Below are positions 34,103 to 43,328 of a stretch of DNA of 64,000 nucleotides, piece after piece (within the stretch, counting starts at the first letter, position 1; the number at the start of each line of letters is the position of its first letter). The translations under genes and the position numbers were made by a program. A model generated the notes under the pieces. That model did not search any database. It worked only from the letters and a program-made list of their open reading frames with translations, and was not told the DNA's origin. Source of the stretch: Ruminococcus sp. OA3 (GTDB taxonomy: Bacteria; Bacillota; Clostridia; Lachnospirales; Lachnospiraceae); contig NZ_JAKNTO010000001.1 in the NCBI RefSeq assembly GCF_022440845.1, forward strand, positions 1,054,001 through 1,118,000, written 5' to 3'.

Positions 34103-37100
34103 GTGAAGAAAAGAAGAGGAAAGCAACGATTCACAGCCCTGCTGCTGGCGGCCTGTATGCTGGTAACGGCGGTGCCGGCATGGGCAGCGGAACTTCCGGA
34201 GATGGAAGTAATGACAGCGGAGGAAGAACTACAGACTTATCGTATAGACTGTCAGCCTTATGTAAGTTACACGGCGGATGATATAGGCGACAGCTTATCT
34301 TATGGCTCCAGCACGATAGGCGCTTGGGCTTGTATGGAGGAGGGGGTAGACGCGGGGACGCCGGGTGCAATGCATTCGTTGCGGTTGAACGAAGGAGTAG
34401 AAGATCTTCTCCGAGCCAGAGTGATTGAAGTCCGTGCTGATGGGTTAGATGTGACTGAAGAGCAAAAAGCTGAGCTGCTCGATGTGGCGCTGCACGGCGG
34501 CAGATTTACTTTCGAGATGCCGGAAAATGACGTGGAATTCAAGGTAGTTGCCTATTTCGATTCGGAGATCCAGCTGGGGAGTCAGGTGACGGGCGGCAGC
34601 ATCGAGATTGACAATGAATACCCGATTACAGGAGAGCATGTGTCTATCCGGGCGGTTGCCGACGAAGGCTATCGGTTTGTACAGTGGAAATCGATTGGAA
34701 GCAGGTCGTGGAATATGGATCTGGCGAGTGAACTGGATCAGGCGGTGACGGAAGCCGAAAATGGATTCGTGCTGCCTCGGTTACTGCGTTCGGAGCATAA
34801 CTGGAGGAAACCGGTTGTTCAGGTTGTCCCGGAGTTTGAAGAGATCCAGGATACTTCGTTTTCCGTGACATTTCAGACGGAAGAGGGAAGCGGAGAGAAT
34901 CCGCCTGCGCTGCAGCAGGTGAAAGGAGATACCTTCTCACTTCCGGATAACCCCTATACATTTGAAGGCCATGATTTCTTAGGCTGGTCAGATGGGGACA
35001 ACATCTATCAGCCGGGGGACAGCTATACCATGCCTCACAAGAGTGTGGTGTTCACAGCACAGTGGAGAAGCAGTGCATTGCGGGATGTGTGGTTCAAGGC
35101 GGAGGAGGATACAGCTCCCCAGTCACTGGGGATCGATGCCAGACCGGAAGGCGATACGTTTGCATTGCCCGAGAACACATTCAAACATTCCGGGGAACTT
35201 GGTTATGATTTTGCGGGCTGGTCAGACGGAGAACATACCTACCAGCCGGGCGATACCTATACCATGGGTCCGGAGGATGTGGTTTTTACCGCTCAGTGGA
35301 AACGCTATTACAAATTCACAGTTGATCAGACTAATGAGAAATGGAGGGCGCGTTCTGAGCTTTTCCTGCTGCCACAGGACAATCAGGTGCTGCGGAAATT
35401 GAAGAATGAAAACCGGGCGCCGGTTGAACCGGTAGAAAACCTTACCTGGGGGATGACATATTATAACCAGCCGGAGTTCTATTATAAATTCGCGGGTATC
35501 ACCATCAATGGGATCAATTATACAAAAGACACGGTATTGGAAAGCACAGACTATTTTTCAGGCACTGTGAAGATCCATATCACTGGCAGCGACGTTCCGA
35601 ATGAAGAGGGCTACGCATACGGGTATGTGGAATTTTTAAATGGGGAATTCCGGGAAGACGTAAAACTCTTCGGCAATTTCGAGAAACAGCCGTTTAAAAC
35701 GAACACGGCACAGATCAATGAGTTTTCTGTGGGAGATGCAAAGGGCAGCATCGAGGAAAACGAGATTCTGGTGCGTCTCGGTGATGAAGCAGATCTGACG
35801 AAAGTAACGCCCGACATTAAAATATCCGACGGAGCAGCCGTAGTTCCGGACAGCGGGCGAGAGCAGGATTTTACCGATCCTGTGATCTATACGGTAACTT
35901 CAAAAAACGGCAAAGTATCAAGAAGCTACAAGGTGACGGTTGTCAAGCTTCGCGACGCGATCACGGAGGCGATGCCGTCTCAGATTACACAGGGGATCGC
36001 TTCCAACAAAGATTCGTCCGGGAATATTCTTGGAAAAAATCTCTCCCAGGTAAGTTCTACCAACACGGACTGGGTGGCATTCGGCATGGGAAGGTACGGT
36101 TATGTGCAGCCGGACGGAAGTGTGCAGATGCTGTATGAGGATGAGGAAGGAAGAGAGGCTTTCCTTGAGGCAATGAAAGCGTATATGGAAAAGATGTACG
36201 CGGAAAATGACGGCGTCCTGTCGAAGGATAAGGCAACAGAATGGCAGCGGGCGATTCTTGCAATTGCGGCGCTCGGGGGCGATCCGACAAATTTTGGCAC
36301 TTATAACGGGGAACCGATCGATCTGGTAGCAGACGGGACATACAACTGTAAGATCGAACCCGGAAAACAGGGAGTCAATGGAGAGGCATTTGCGCTGCTC
36401 GCCAAAAATACGCTGGACTATGAGATTCCTGACAGTGTACAGTATTCCGATGAATATCTGATTACCTCCATTTTGAGCAAACAGCTCCGCGTGGATGGAA
36501 GATACGTGGGATGGGATGTCAGACCGACGGCGACGACGTCAGACCCAGATATGACGGGGATGATCATCCAGGCACTGTCCCCTTATTACTGGGATGATAC
36601 CGAATACACCTATGACAATGTGAAAACCGGTGAGTCCCGGACTGTGACGGTGCGTCAGGTTGTGGATGAGGCGTTGGATGCCCTGGGAGAGCTCCAGACG
36701 GAGTATGGCGATTACATCTGTTACGGGGATCGCAATGTAGAGTCTACGGTACAGGTACTGGTGGCAATCACGTCGCTGGGCATCGATCCTCTGACCGACG
36801 AACGCTTCATAAAAAATGGCAACACACTCATCGATGGTATCCAGAGCTTCAGTCTTTCAGGCGGCGGATACGAGCACATGCTGGGGGGCGGCTGGAATTA
36901 CATGGCGACTGACCAGGGGAACTATGGTATGGTAGCCGCATGGCGCTACTTCAACGGCATGCGCAGCCTCTACGACATGCGTCCGGAATTTACCGATGAG
37001 CAGAAAGCACAGATTCAGTCTGTCAAAGACACCATCGATGCTGCACTGGAAAAAGAAGGCGAGGACGGCTACTACGAAGCCCTTGCGGCGGCAAAGCAGA

Positions 37101-38434
37101 CATATGACGATGCGGTGGCAGGCTTTGAGGATCCGACACTGCGCAACTATATCACGAACTACTGGGAACTGATGGATGCCATCCCGGATGAGAATGACAG
37201 GGCAGCTGAGGTTATCCAAAAGATCGATGCGATCGGCACCGTGACTCTTGAGAGTGAGGCGGCAATCAAAGAGGCGCGTGAGGCGTATGATGCACTCACG
37301 GAAGAAGAGCAGGCGCTGGTGACAAATAGCCAGACGTTGGCAGACGCGGAAAAAGCGCTGGCGGATCTTCAGAAAGAGCAGCAGGAGAAGCTGGAACAAG
37401 AGGCAAAGGCAGTAAAAGATATGATCGCATCCCTCGGCACGGTGACGTTAAAGGATGAGGCGGCGGTGCTAAAAGCACGCGATGCTTACGAACGGTTATC
37501 TCCGCAGGCAAAGGAACTGGTAGACAATTACGGGGTACTGACAGATGCGGAGGCGGCGGTTCAGTCTTTGAAAGCGGAGCAGAATGCATTTGTATCTGGA
37601 AAGCCGTCCGTAAAGACACAGTCCCTCGGAATCAACAACCTCAAAGTCAGCTGGAACTCATATGAAAATGCCGATAGTTATGAGGTTTACCGCAAGGCGG
37701 CAGGAAAGACATTCCAGAAGATAGCCACGGTGAAAGGACTGACCTATACGGATAAGACGGCGGTGACCGGAAACACATATTATTATGCGGTAAAGGCGGT
37801 CAGCGGAAAATGGGGAAGTACGGTTTACAGTGATTATGTCACGAACGTGACAGGGAAAGTTCTGCCGGCGAGGGCAAAGATCACAAATGCACAGTCCTGG
37901 GGGTACAACAAGGCAAAGATCACCTGGGACAAGGTAAGCGGAGCCACAGGATACCGTCTGTATTATAAGATAACTGCAAAAGGGACATGGAAATATGTCA
38001 CAGAGATCAAAAATGGAAATACCACGTCCTATGTACAGTCGGGGCTGACATCCGGAAGGGATTACTACTATGTGGTGCGGGCATACAGGACGGTCAATGG
38101 CACGAAATACTTTGGCGCTGATTCTGAGGTCAGGAGTGTGCGGCCGGTACCGTGGATCGTGAAGATCTCTAAAGTGACTGCCGGAACCGGACAGGCAAAG
38201 GTGACCTGGGACAAGATACCGGGAGCCACCGGCTACAGCCTGTACTATAAGACATCCAAGAACGGTGCGTGGCAGTATGCTGCACATATTGGAAACGGCA
38301 GCACGACATCCTACACGGACAAAGGGCTGAAGAAAGGCCAGACCGTATACTACCGGATGCGCGCGTACAGGAAAGTAAACGGCAAACAGGTATTCGGGGG
38401 ATACTCGGCAGAGAAATCTGTGAAGATAAAATAA
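34103..38434 (+). CDS. Large secreted protein with alpha/alpha-toroid (transcobalamin alpha-like) domain and FN3 modules
   Basis: About 1443 residues, start at GTG 34103 with AAAGGAGA six bases upstream; the frame is open from a TTG at 34079 inside the preceding hairpin region. Signal peptide residues 1-29 (ending AWAAE). Two InlB/Flg_new repeats (GHDFLGWSDG; YDFAGWSDG) lie near 256-400 and a DUF5018-like beta domain near 530-610. Residues about 616-957 are a helical toroid of the prenyltransferase/terpene-cyclase fold with SDPDMTGMIIQALSPYY, VESTVQVLVAITSLGIDP and a terminal SLYDM. Helical repeats (IDAIGTVTLESEAAIKEAR type) follow to about 1162, then three FN3 modules. Classical cyclase chemistry is not expected extracellularly; the fold matches the cobalamin-gripping alpha domain of intrinsic factor. 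Its gene follows a DUF4430 partner. Confidence 0.8.
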   Translation: MKKRRGKQRFTALLLAACMLVTAVPAWAAELPEMEVMTAEEELQTYRIDCQPYVSYTADDIGDSLSYGSSTIGAWACMEEGVDAGTPGAMHSLRLNEGVEDLLRARVIEVRADGLDVTEEQKAELLDVALHGGRFTFEMPENDVEFKVVAYFDSEIQLGSQVTGGSIEIDNEYPITGEHVSIRAVADEGYRFVQWKSIGSRSWNMDLASELDQAVTEAENGFVLPRLLRSEHNWRKPVVQVVPEFEEIQDTSFSVTFQTEEGSGENPPALQQVKGDTFSLPDNPYTFEGHDFLGWSDGDNIYQPGDSYTMPHKSVVFTAQWRSSALRDVWFKAEEDTAPQSLGIDARPEGDTFALPENTFKHSGELGYDFAGWSDGEHTYQPGDTYTMGPEDVVFTAQWKRYYKFTVDQTNEKWRARSELFLLPQDNQVLRKLKNENRAPVEPVENLTWGMTYYNQPEFYYKFAGITINGINYTKDTVLESTDYFSGTVKIHITGSDVPNEEGYAYGYVEFLNGEFREDVKLFGNFEKQPFKTNTAQINEFSVGDAKGSIEENEILVRLGDEADLTKVTPDIKISDGAAVVPDSGREQDFTDPVIYTVTSKNGKVSRSYKVTVVKLRDAITEAMPSQITQGIASNKDSSGNILGKNLSQVSSTNTDWVAFGMGRYGYVQPDGSVQMLYEDEEGREAFLEAMKAYMEKMYAENDGVLSKDKATEWQRAILAIAALGGDPTNFGTYNGEPIDLVADGTYNCKIEPGKQGVNGEAFALLAKNTLDYEIPDSVQYSDEYLITSILSKQLRVDGRYVGWDVRPTATTSDPDMTGMIIQALSPYYWDDTEYTYDNVKTGESRTVTVRQVVDEALDALGELQTEYGDYICYGDRNVESTVQVLVAITSLGIDPLTDERFIKNGNTLIDGIQSFSLSGGGYEHMLGGGWNYMATDQGNYGMVAAWRYFNGMRSLYDMRPEFTDEQKAQIQSVKDTIDAALEKEGEDGYYEALAAAKQTYDDAVAGFEDPTLRNYITNYWELMDAIPDENDRAAEVIQKIDAIGTVTLESEAAIKEAREAYDALTEEEQALVTNSQTLADAEKALADLQKEQQEKLEQEAKAVKDMIASLGTVTLKDEAAVLKARDAYERLSPQAKELVDNYGVLTDAEAAVQSLKAEQNAFVSGKPSVKTQSLGINNLKVSWNSYENADSYEVYRKAAGKTFQKIATVKGLTYTDKTAVTGNTYYYAVKAVSGKWGSTVYSDYVTNVTGKVLPARAKITNAQSWGYNKAKITWDKVSGATGYRLYYKITAKGTWKYVTEIKNGNTTSYVQSGLTSGRDYYYVVRAYRTVNGTKYFGADSEVRSVRPVPWIVKISKVTAGTGQAKVTWDKIPGATGYSLYYKTSKNGAWQYAAHIGNGSTTSYTDKGLKKGQTVYYRMRAYRKVNGKQVFGGYSAEKSVKIK

Positions 38435-38447
38435 TCTAAGATCAAAA

Positions 38448-38489
38448 CAGGAACACCGGTTTCAAAAATATTTCGGACCGGTGTTCCTG
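38448..38489. terminator. Bidirectional terminator between convergent genes
   Basis: CAGGAACACCGGT (38448-38460) and ACCGGTGTTCCTG (38477-38489) pair perfectly over 13 bp. CTTTG follows on the plus strand and a TTTTG run follows on the minus strand. Confidence 0.8.
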
Positions 38490-38520
38490 CTTTGCATAAA
38501 AACGCCGACATTCCCTGGCG

Positions 38521-40200
38521 TCAGGTTCTGTGGTACTTTCGTTTATTCTCGTACATATCCAGGTCGGCTCTGCGGACAGCATCCTGAATGTTCTGTGTGA
38601 TATCCCCCTGACTCCTGTCGATATAGGCATATCCCCGTGCCAGAGATACCGGAAACGGATTGCCCGCATTGTGTTCTTCGAGCGCAATGTCAAGTTTTCT
38701 GCTGTAGTTTTCAGGACTGCAGCCAGGCTCTTCCAGGATCACGATAAACTCATCGCCGCCCACTCTGAAGCAGCTGCCGCTGTCTGCGAAAGCCTGCCGG
38801 ATGCATTTGGCGGCGCCTTTCAGCAGGAGGTCCCCCGCATTGTGTCCGTGCTGATCATTTGTCTCCTTCAGGAAATTCACATCCATCATGATCAGTAAAA
38901 CCTTGCCCGTATGTTGGGGACTCTGCTTCAGCAGTTCCAGCTTATCAAGGTAAGCAGCGTGGCTTCCGATATTTGTAAGTGAATCGGTCATGGCAAGCTT
39001 TTGATAAGTCTGTACTTTCATGTTTTCCTGCAGAAGCTCCATGTATTTCTTCCAGGAGAGAAAGATCAGGGTACCAATAAAGATTAACAGCCCCCCGCGG
39101 AAGAATCTGCGGCTGTTCTTAAAATAATTAAAATAGAAACTCAGCACTTCGATCAGAGCTGCGGCGATCAGGACAGTGATGGCACAGAGAATAATCTTCG
39201 CATAATAAGAGTGATTATTTTTCAAATCCCGGATCAGGAAACACAGCAGCCAGATACAGGAGATACCCAAAAACAGATGGGTGACGATCAGCATCTGAGG
39301 GAAATCAGCGATGTCGCAGACATAAAAGACGGACTGAACGATCATATTGAGCAGCATAAGGCAGCACAGTATCTTTCCGCTTGAGTCCCTGTTATGGCAG
39401 AGCTCGGAGATAAAAAGCAGCATGAATACAGGAATCAGCATGAAACTGTAGAATGACAGCAGGCAGATAAACACCACGTTACCGGCAAAGAGTTCCGGCA
39501 GTGATGAATCTGTCAGGAGCCATACCGCACAGGAGGATGTAAACAGGCCCAGATAAAGAAACAGCGTATAGTAAGGATTGCGTTCTCTAAAGCGGGAGAT
39601 CATGCTGCTTAAGAACAGGACAGCGGCCATGACAACAAGAATGCCCAGACATATGATCAATCCCAGGTTTTGACGAAGTGTGGAGACGATAAGTGCTTCA
39701 TCGGTTCCCAGACGCATTGTACTGATGTTGATGCCGGAATTTCCGTAAATGTTGATGAAATGTATTTTAATCGTTTTTTCGGTGTCAGATGAATGTAATG
39801 CGACTCTGCACGGACAATTCCCAAGAAGATGGCCAAAAAGGGGTGCCTGTTCCATGCCGTATTCAAACACACGTGTTCCGTCAATGAAAACCTCCACCGC
39901 CTGATAGGAATTTTCAAAAACCAGCCAGGTGTCGTCAGAGACCTGCGGCAGCGTATTTACGATGGTGACTTCACTGCCGGAATGCGAGCTGGCTTTGGCA
40001 GGAAGAGTAAGCCTGCTGCCGTTTTCCATGGACCAGCCGGTATCATAGGTCTGAATATCCGACTTGTTCCACTCCACGATAGAAAGCCGGGAACCAAAAT
40101 ATAGGATGGTGAGTATTACAAAACAGACTGCGCCGGCGGGCAGAAACAGATAGTAATGCCAGTTGGACTGCTTCGGGTATGTTTTCCGGTTTGATTTCAT
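38521..40200 (-). CDS. Membrane-bound GGDEF diguanylate cyclase
   Basis: 559 residues on the minus strand. One N-terminal transmembrane helix (YLFLPAGAVCFVILTILYF), an extracytoplasmic sensor region of about 130 residues, then about seven membrane helices (7TMR-DISM-like layout) from about 175 to 385. The C-terminal GGDEF domain (about 400-550) has an intact active site, RVGGDEFIVIL, and MMDVNFLKETNDQHGHNAGD upstream of it. It should make cyclic-di-GMP from GTP at the inner membrane face in response to an external signal. No EAL domain is present. The gene is divergent from the EEP-family gene and lies between cobalamin-controlled genes, with no evident tie to them. Confidence 0.9.
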   Translation of the reverse strand: MKSNRKTYPKQSNWHYYLFLPAGAVCFVILTILYFGSRLSIVEWNKSDIQTYDTGWSMENGSRLTLPAKASSHSGSEVTIVNTLPQVSDDTWLVFENSYQAVEVFIDGTRVFEYGMEQAPLFGHLLGNCPCRVALHSSDTEKTIKIHFINIYGNSGINISTMRLGTDEALIVSTLRQNLGLIICLGILVVMAAVLFLSSMISRFRERNPYYTLFLYLGLFTSSCAVWLLTDSSLPELFAGNVVFICLLSFYSFMLIPVFMLLFISELCHNRDSSGKILCCLMLLNMIVQSVFYVCDIADFPQMLIVTHLFLGISCIWLLCFLIRDLKNNHSYYAKIILCAITVLIAAALIEVLSFYFNYFKNSRRFFRGGLLIFIGTLIFLSWKKYMELLQENMKVQTYQKLAMTDSLTNIGSHAAYLDKLELLKQSPQHTGKVLLIMMDVNFLKETNDQHGHNAGDLLLKGAAKCIRQAFADSGSCFRVGGDEFIVILEEPGCSPENYSRKLDIALEEHNAGNPFPVSLARGYAYIDRSQGDITQNIQDAVRRADLDMYENKRKYHRT

Positions 40201-40347
40201 AATAATTCTTCTCCCGATAATGTGTATGTTTCATGCACTCAGTATATCATAACAGGAGGGCACAGGAAATAACTTTCAAAAATCCTTATGATGCGTTATA
40301 ATAAAAAAAGCAGCAAAAGGGTGCCATACAAATTGACAGAGGTGTTT

Positions 40348-41436
40348 ATGAAAAAAAAGATATGGATCACCGCGGCAGCGGTACTTGGAGTCTTTGTGCT
40401 GGGTTTTGCAGCACTTGCCACGTATCTCACGGTTACAGAATATAAGCCGGACGATCAGGAGCGGGTAAAACAGAGCGGAATGGGGACAAAGACGATCAAA
40501 GAAGGAGACAGCCTGGGGGTGCTGACTTTTAACATCGGATATGGTGCGCTGGATAAAGCGCATGATTTTTTTATGGACGGCGGAAAGACCGTAAATGTTG
40601 AATCACGAAAGGTTGTACTTGACAACATGCAGGGGATCGCTGACACGATTTACGATATAAAAGCAGATGTTGTCTTTCTGCAGGAGGTTGACCGGGATTC
40701 CAGGCGTTCTTACTATCTGGATGAGGCAAATTACCTGATGGAGGCAAATCCGGGATATGCAATGACATATGCGGCGAACTTCAGGTGCCGGTATGTACCG
40801 TATCCTGTCCCCACAATTGGGAAAGTCGAGGGCGGGCTCACAACATTAAACAGTTACGGGGGTGAGGAAAGCACACGGATCTCACTTCCCACCTCATTTA
40901 AGTGGCCCGTGCGCGTGGCGCAGCTGAAACGCTGTCTGCTGGTGGAGCGGGTTCGGCTGGAAGATTCGGACAAAGAGCTGGTACTGGTGAATCTGCACCT
41001 GGAGGCGTATGACGACGGAACGGGAAAAGAAGCTCAGACGAAAGTGCTGTTTGATTTTCTGCAAAGCGAGTATGAAAAAGGAAATTACTGTATTGCGGGA
41101 GGCGATTTTAATCAGACGTTTGATGGTGCCGGAGAAACGGAATATCCATTGAACAACGATAAGTATTTTAAACCAGGACGCATCGATACTTCGGCGCTGG
41201 GTGAGGGGTGGAACTTTGTTAATGATACGTCAGTTCCGACCTCGCGTCTCCTGAACGAACCTTACGATCCGAAATCTGAAAATACACAGTATTACGTGAT
41301 CGACGGTTTTATACTCTCACCGAACGTAAAGCTGGAAGGGGTGAAGACTCTGGAGCGGGGCTTTACGTATTCTGACCATAACCCTGTTATGGTGAAAGCA
41401 ACATTGACGCAGACAAAAAGTGGAGACGAAGAATGA
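40348..41436 (+). CDS. Endonuclease/exonuclease/phosphatase (EEP) family protein, membrane-anchored or secreted
   Basis: About 362 residues from ATG 40348; the frame is open from 40288 but that part overlaps the promoter. An N-terminal hydrophobic helix (IWITAAAVLGVFVLGFAALA) anchors or exports it. EEP-fold motifs are TFNIGYGA, FLQEVD (metal-binding Glu), VNLHLEAY, GGDFNQ and SDHNPVMV with the catalytic Asp-His. The family hydrolyses phosphodiesters in nucleic acids, sphingomyelin or phosphoinositides, so the substrate cannot be assigned. TATAAT at 40297-40302 is a likely -10 box. Its stop overlaps the next start (ATGA). Confidence 0.85.
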   Translation: MKKKIWITAAAVLGVFVLGFAALATYLTVTEYKPDDQERVKQSGMGTKTIKEGDSLGVLTFNIGYGALDKAHDFFMDGGKTVNVESRKVVLDNMQGIADTIYDIKADVVFLQEVDRDSRRSYYLDEANYLMEANPGYAMTYAANFRCRYVPYPVPTIGKVEGGLTTLNSYGGEESTRISLPTSFKWPVRVAQLKRCLLVERVRLEDSDKELVLVNLHLEAYDDGTGKEAQTKVLFDFLQSEYEKGNYCIAGGDFNQTFDGAGETEYPLNNDKYFKPGRIDTSALGEGWNFVNDTSVPTSRLLNEPYDPKSENTQYYVIDGFILSPNVKLEGVKTLERGFTYSDHNPVMVKATLTQTKSGDEE

Positions 41437-41936
41437 AAAATCAACTGACTGAGCAGGATGTAAAAAAGATCCAGGAGGAAATCGAACACCGGAAACTTGT
41501 CGTTCGGAAAGAGGCACTGGAGGCGGTGAAAGAAGCCCGGGCCCACGGGGACCTGAGTGAAAATTTCGAGTACCATGCCGCCAAAAAGGATAAAAACCGC
41601 AACGAAAGCAGAATCCGGTATCTGGAACGTCTGCTGAAAACTTCAGAGATTGTCAGGGATAATTCCGGGGAGGACGAAGTGGGGCTGAACAATACGGTGA
41701 AGCTGTACTTTGAAGATGATGATGAGACGGAGACTTTTAAGCTGGTGACTTCCATACGGGGAAATTCTCTGGATGGAAAAATCAGCACAGAATCGCCAAT
41801 CGGGAGAGCCATACTGGGACATAAGGCCGGAGAGCGGGTCTTTGTCAGGGTAAATGATACTGCTGGCTATCACGTTGTGATTCAGCAGATTGAGAAAACA
41901 AGTGATGAGGATAACGATAAGATAAGAAGCTTTTAG
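41433..41936 (+). CDS. greA: Transcription elongation factor GreA/GreB family
   Basis: 167 residues, the expected length. The N-terminal coiled coil includes the tip signature AHGDLSENFEYHAAK with the acidic Asp/Glu pair that enters the RNA polymerase secondary channel and stimulates transcript cleavage. The C-terminal FKBP-like domain includes ISTESPIGRAILGHKAGERV. It overlaps the upstream gene by 4 bases. A genome may hold another copy, so this could be a GreA paralogue and not the housekeeping one. Confidence 0.9.
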   Translation: MKNQLTEQDVKKIQEEIEHRKLVVRKEALEAVKEARAHGDLSENFEYHAAKKDKNRNESRIRYLERLLKTSEIVRDNSGEDEVGLNNTVKLYFEDDDETETFKLVTSIRGNSLDGKISTESPIGRAILGHKAGERVFVRVNDTAGYHVVIQQIEKTSDEDNDKIRSF

Positions 41937-41950
41937 GAGGTAGGAACACC

Positions 41951-42625
41951 GTGGCGGAATATCAGGATAATTATGAAAAAGTCCGGGAGGACTGGAAGAA
42001 AAAGGCGGTAACCTGGGATTATAAGGAAAGGTATCACGCACTTGGCCTCACGGGTTATTCGGAGCATGGAAAACTGCCCGTCACTTACTATGGAAAAAAA
42101 TATGAGATCGACCGGGAAACTGGAAGCATCACGGATGCAGTGAATCCAGATCAGGTCCCTGATTTTTTCACACTGATGGACATTTACCATTTGTTTTACT
42201 ATTCCAAAGAAAAACCGGTGCTGTCCGGACATTGGGTGGCGTTTCAGGATGTACCGCGTGCAAGCGTGTTCACGAAGGCATTTTTTGAACAGACGGTAAA
42301 TCCGTTTGCCCGTGTGTTCAGTGGCAGGCTTCACGAGCTTCTGGGAGCGGGGGAAAAACTGGGATTTGAAAGAATCCGTTATTCGGATGCAGGATTTCAG
42401 GCGATGGCATTTTCCTGCCTGCCGATCCGCTTTCTGTTCTGGGACGGCGATGAAGAATTTCCGGCAAAGGCAAATGTGTTGTTTGATGCCAATATCACGG
42501 ATTTCATGCATGAGGAGACCGTTGTCATGGTCGCATCTGACGGCCTGAAGCGCTTGACGGAGGCTGCAGATCCGGGAAAAGAGGCACCAATGAACCGTTC
42601 GTACCGGGGCTGGGTGAAGAACTGA
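41951..42625 (+). CDS. DUF3786 protein
   Basis: 224 residues starting at GTG 41951, with GGAGG about 9 bases upstream. It shows the DUF3786 pattern: an internal YYGKKYEIDRETGSI strand pair, a central FSGRLHELLGAGEKLG helix, and the C-terminal LPIRFLFWDGDEEFPAKA and LFDANITDFMHEE segments. Function is unknown; the family occurs in anaerobes, sometimes near corrinoid proteins. No signal peptide. It sits 14 bases after the Gre gene and 25 bases before the YbaK-type gene, so it belongs to the same transcript. Confidence 0.75.
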   Translation: MAEYQDNYEKVREDWKKKAVTWDYKERYHALGLTGYSEHGKLPVTYYGKKYEIDRETGSITDAVNPDQVPDFFTLMDIYHLFYYSKEKPVLSGHWVAFQDVPRASVFTKAFFEQTVNPFARVFSGRLHELLGAGEKLGFERIRYSDAGFQAMAFSCLPIRFLFWDGDEEFPAKANVLFDANITDFMHEETVVMVASDGLKRLTEAADPGKEAPMNRSYRGWVKN

Positions 42626-42650
42626 GTATACAGCAGGGAGAGAATGAAAA

Positions 42651-43121
42651 ATGGCATTAGAAAAGGTAAAAGAATATTTCAGGCAGTATGGTATGGAAGA
42701 GAGAGTGCAGGAGTTTGAGGTATCATCAGCGACGGTCGAACTGGCGGCGCAGGCTGTCGGCTGCGAACCGGAAAGAATCGCGAAGACCCTTTCTTTTAAA
42801 GTTGACGACGGGTGTGTGCTGATCGTGACAGCAGGAGATGCGAAAATTGACAACAGCAAGTTTAAAGGGACCTTTCATACCAAGGCAAAAATGCTTACGC
42901 CCGGGGAAGTGGAGAATATGGTCGGACATTCCGTCGGAGGGGTCTGCCCGTTTGCAGTCAACAGAGAGGTCGAGGTGTGTCTCGATGAGTCGTTGAAAAG
43001 GTTTGAGACAGTTTTCCCCGCATGCGGGAGCAGCAGCAGTGCGATTGAGCTGACGATCCCAGAGCTTGAGAAACATTCAGGTTATTCAAAATGGGTGGAT
43101 GTCTGTAAAAACTGGGAATAA
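42651..43121 (+). CDS. YbaK/EbsC-family aminoacyl-tRNA deacylase
   Basis: 156 residues. The YbaK/ProX editing fold is shown by VELAAQAVGCEPERIAKTL with SFKVDDG, the Lys of KFKGTF and the C-terminal GGVCPFAVNREVEVCLDESL and ACGSSSSAIELTIPEL. The family hydrolyses mischarged tRNAs such as Cys-tRNAPro or Ala-tRNAPro in the cytoplasm. Last gene of a four-gene run with EEP, greA and DUF3786. No terminator is evident downstream. Confidence 0.88.
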   Translation: MALEKVKEYFRQYGMEERVQEFEVSSATVELAAQAVGCEPERIAKTLSFKVDDGCVLIVTAGDAKIDNSKFKGTFHTKAKMLTPGEVENMVGHSVGGVCPFAVNREVEVCLDESLKRFETVFPACGSSSSAIELTIPELEKHSGYSKWVDVCKNWE

Positions 43122-43220
43122 GGATGGTAAGCAAGAATGTGAAAGTCTGTCCCGTCCTCGTGATAATGACCTGAAGTTTCTGCTGAAAGAAAATTGTAAC
43201 CGTGCAATATTACTAAAGAA

Positions 43221-43249
43221 TTGAGAAAAAGTATTTGTTATGATATGAT
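43221..43249 (+). promoter_or_regulatory. Promoter of the Gfo/Idh/MocA gene
   Basis: TTGAGA (43221-43226), exactly 17 bases, TATGAT (43244-43249). Confidence 0.6.
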
Positions 43250-43328
43250 TAATGTATAAATCGGCGTACGGTTTATATAGATCTGAACTTTGGAAGAGAG
43301 AAATCACAGTGAAGAGAGGAATTGGAGA

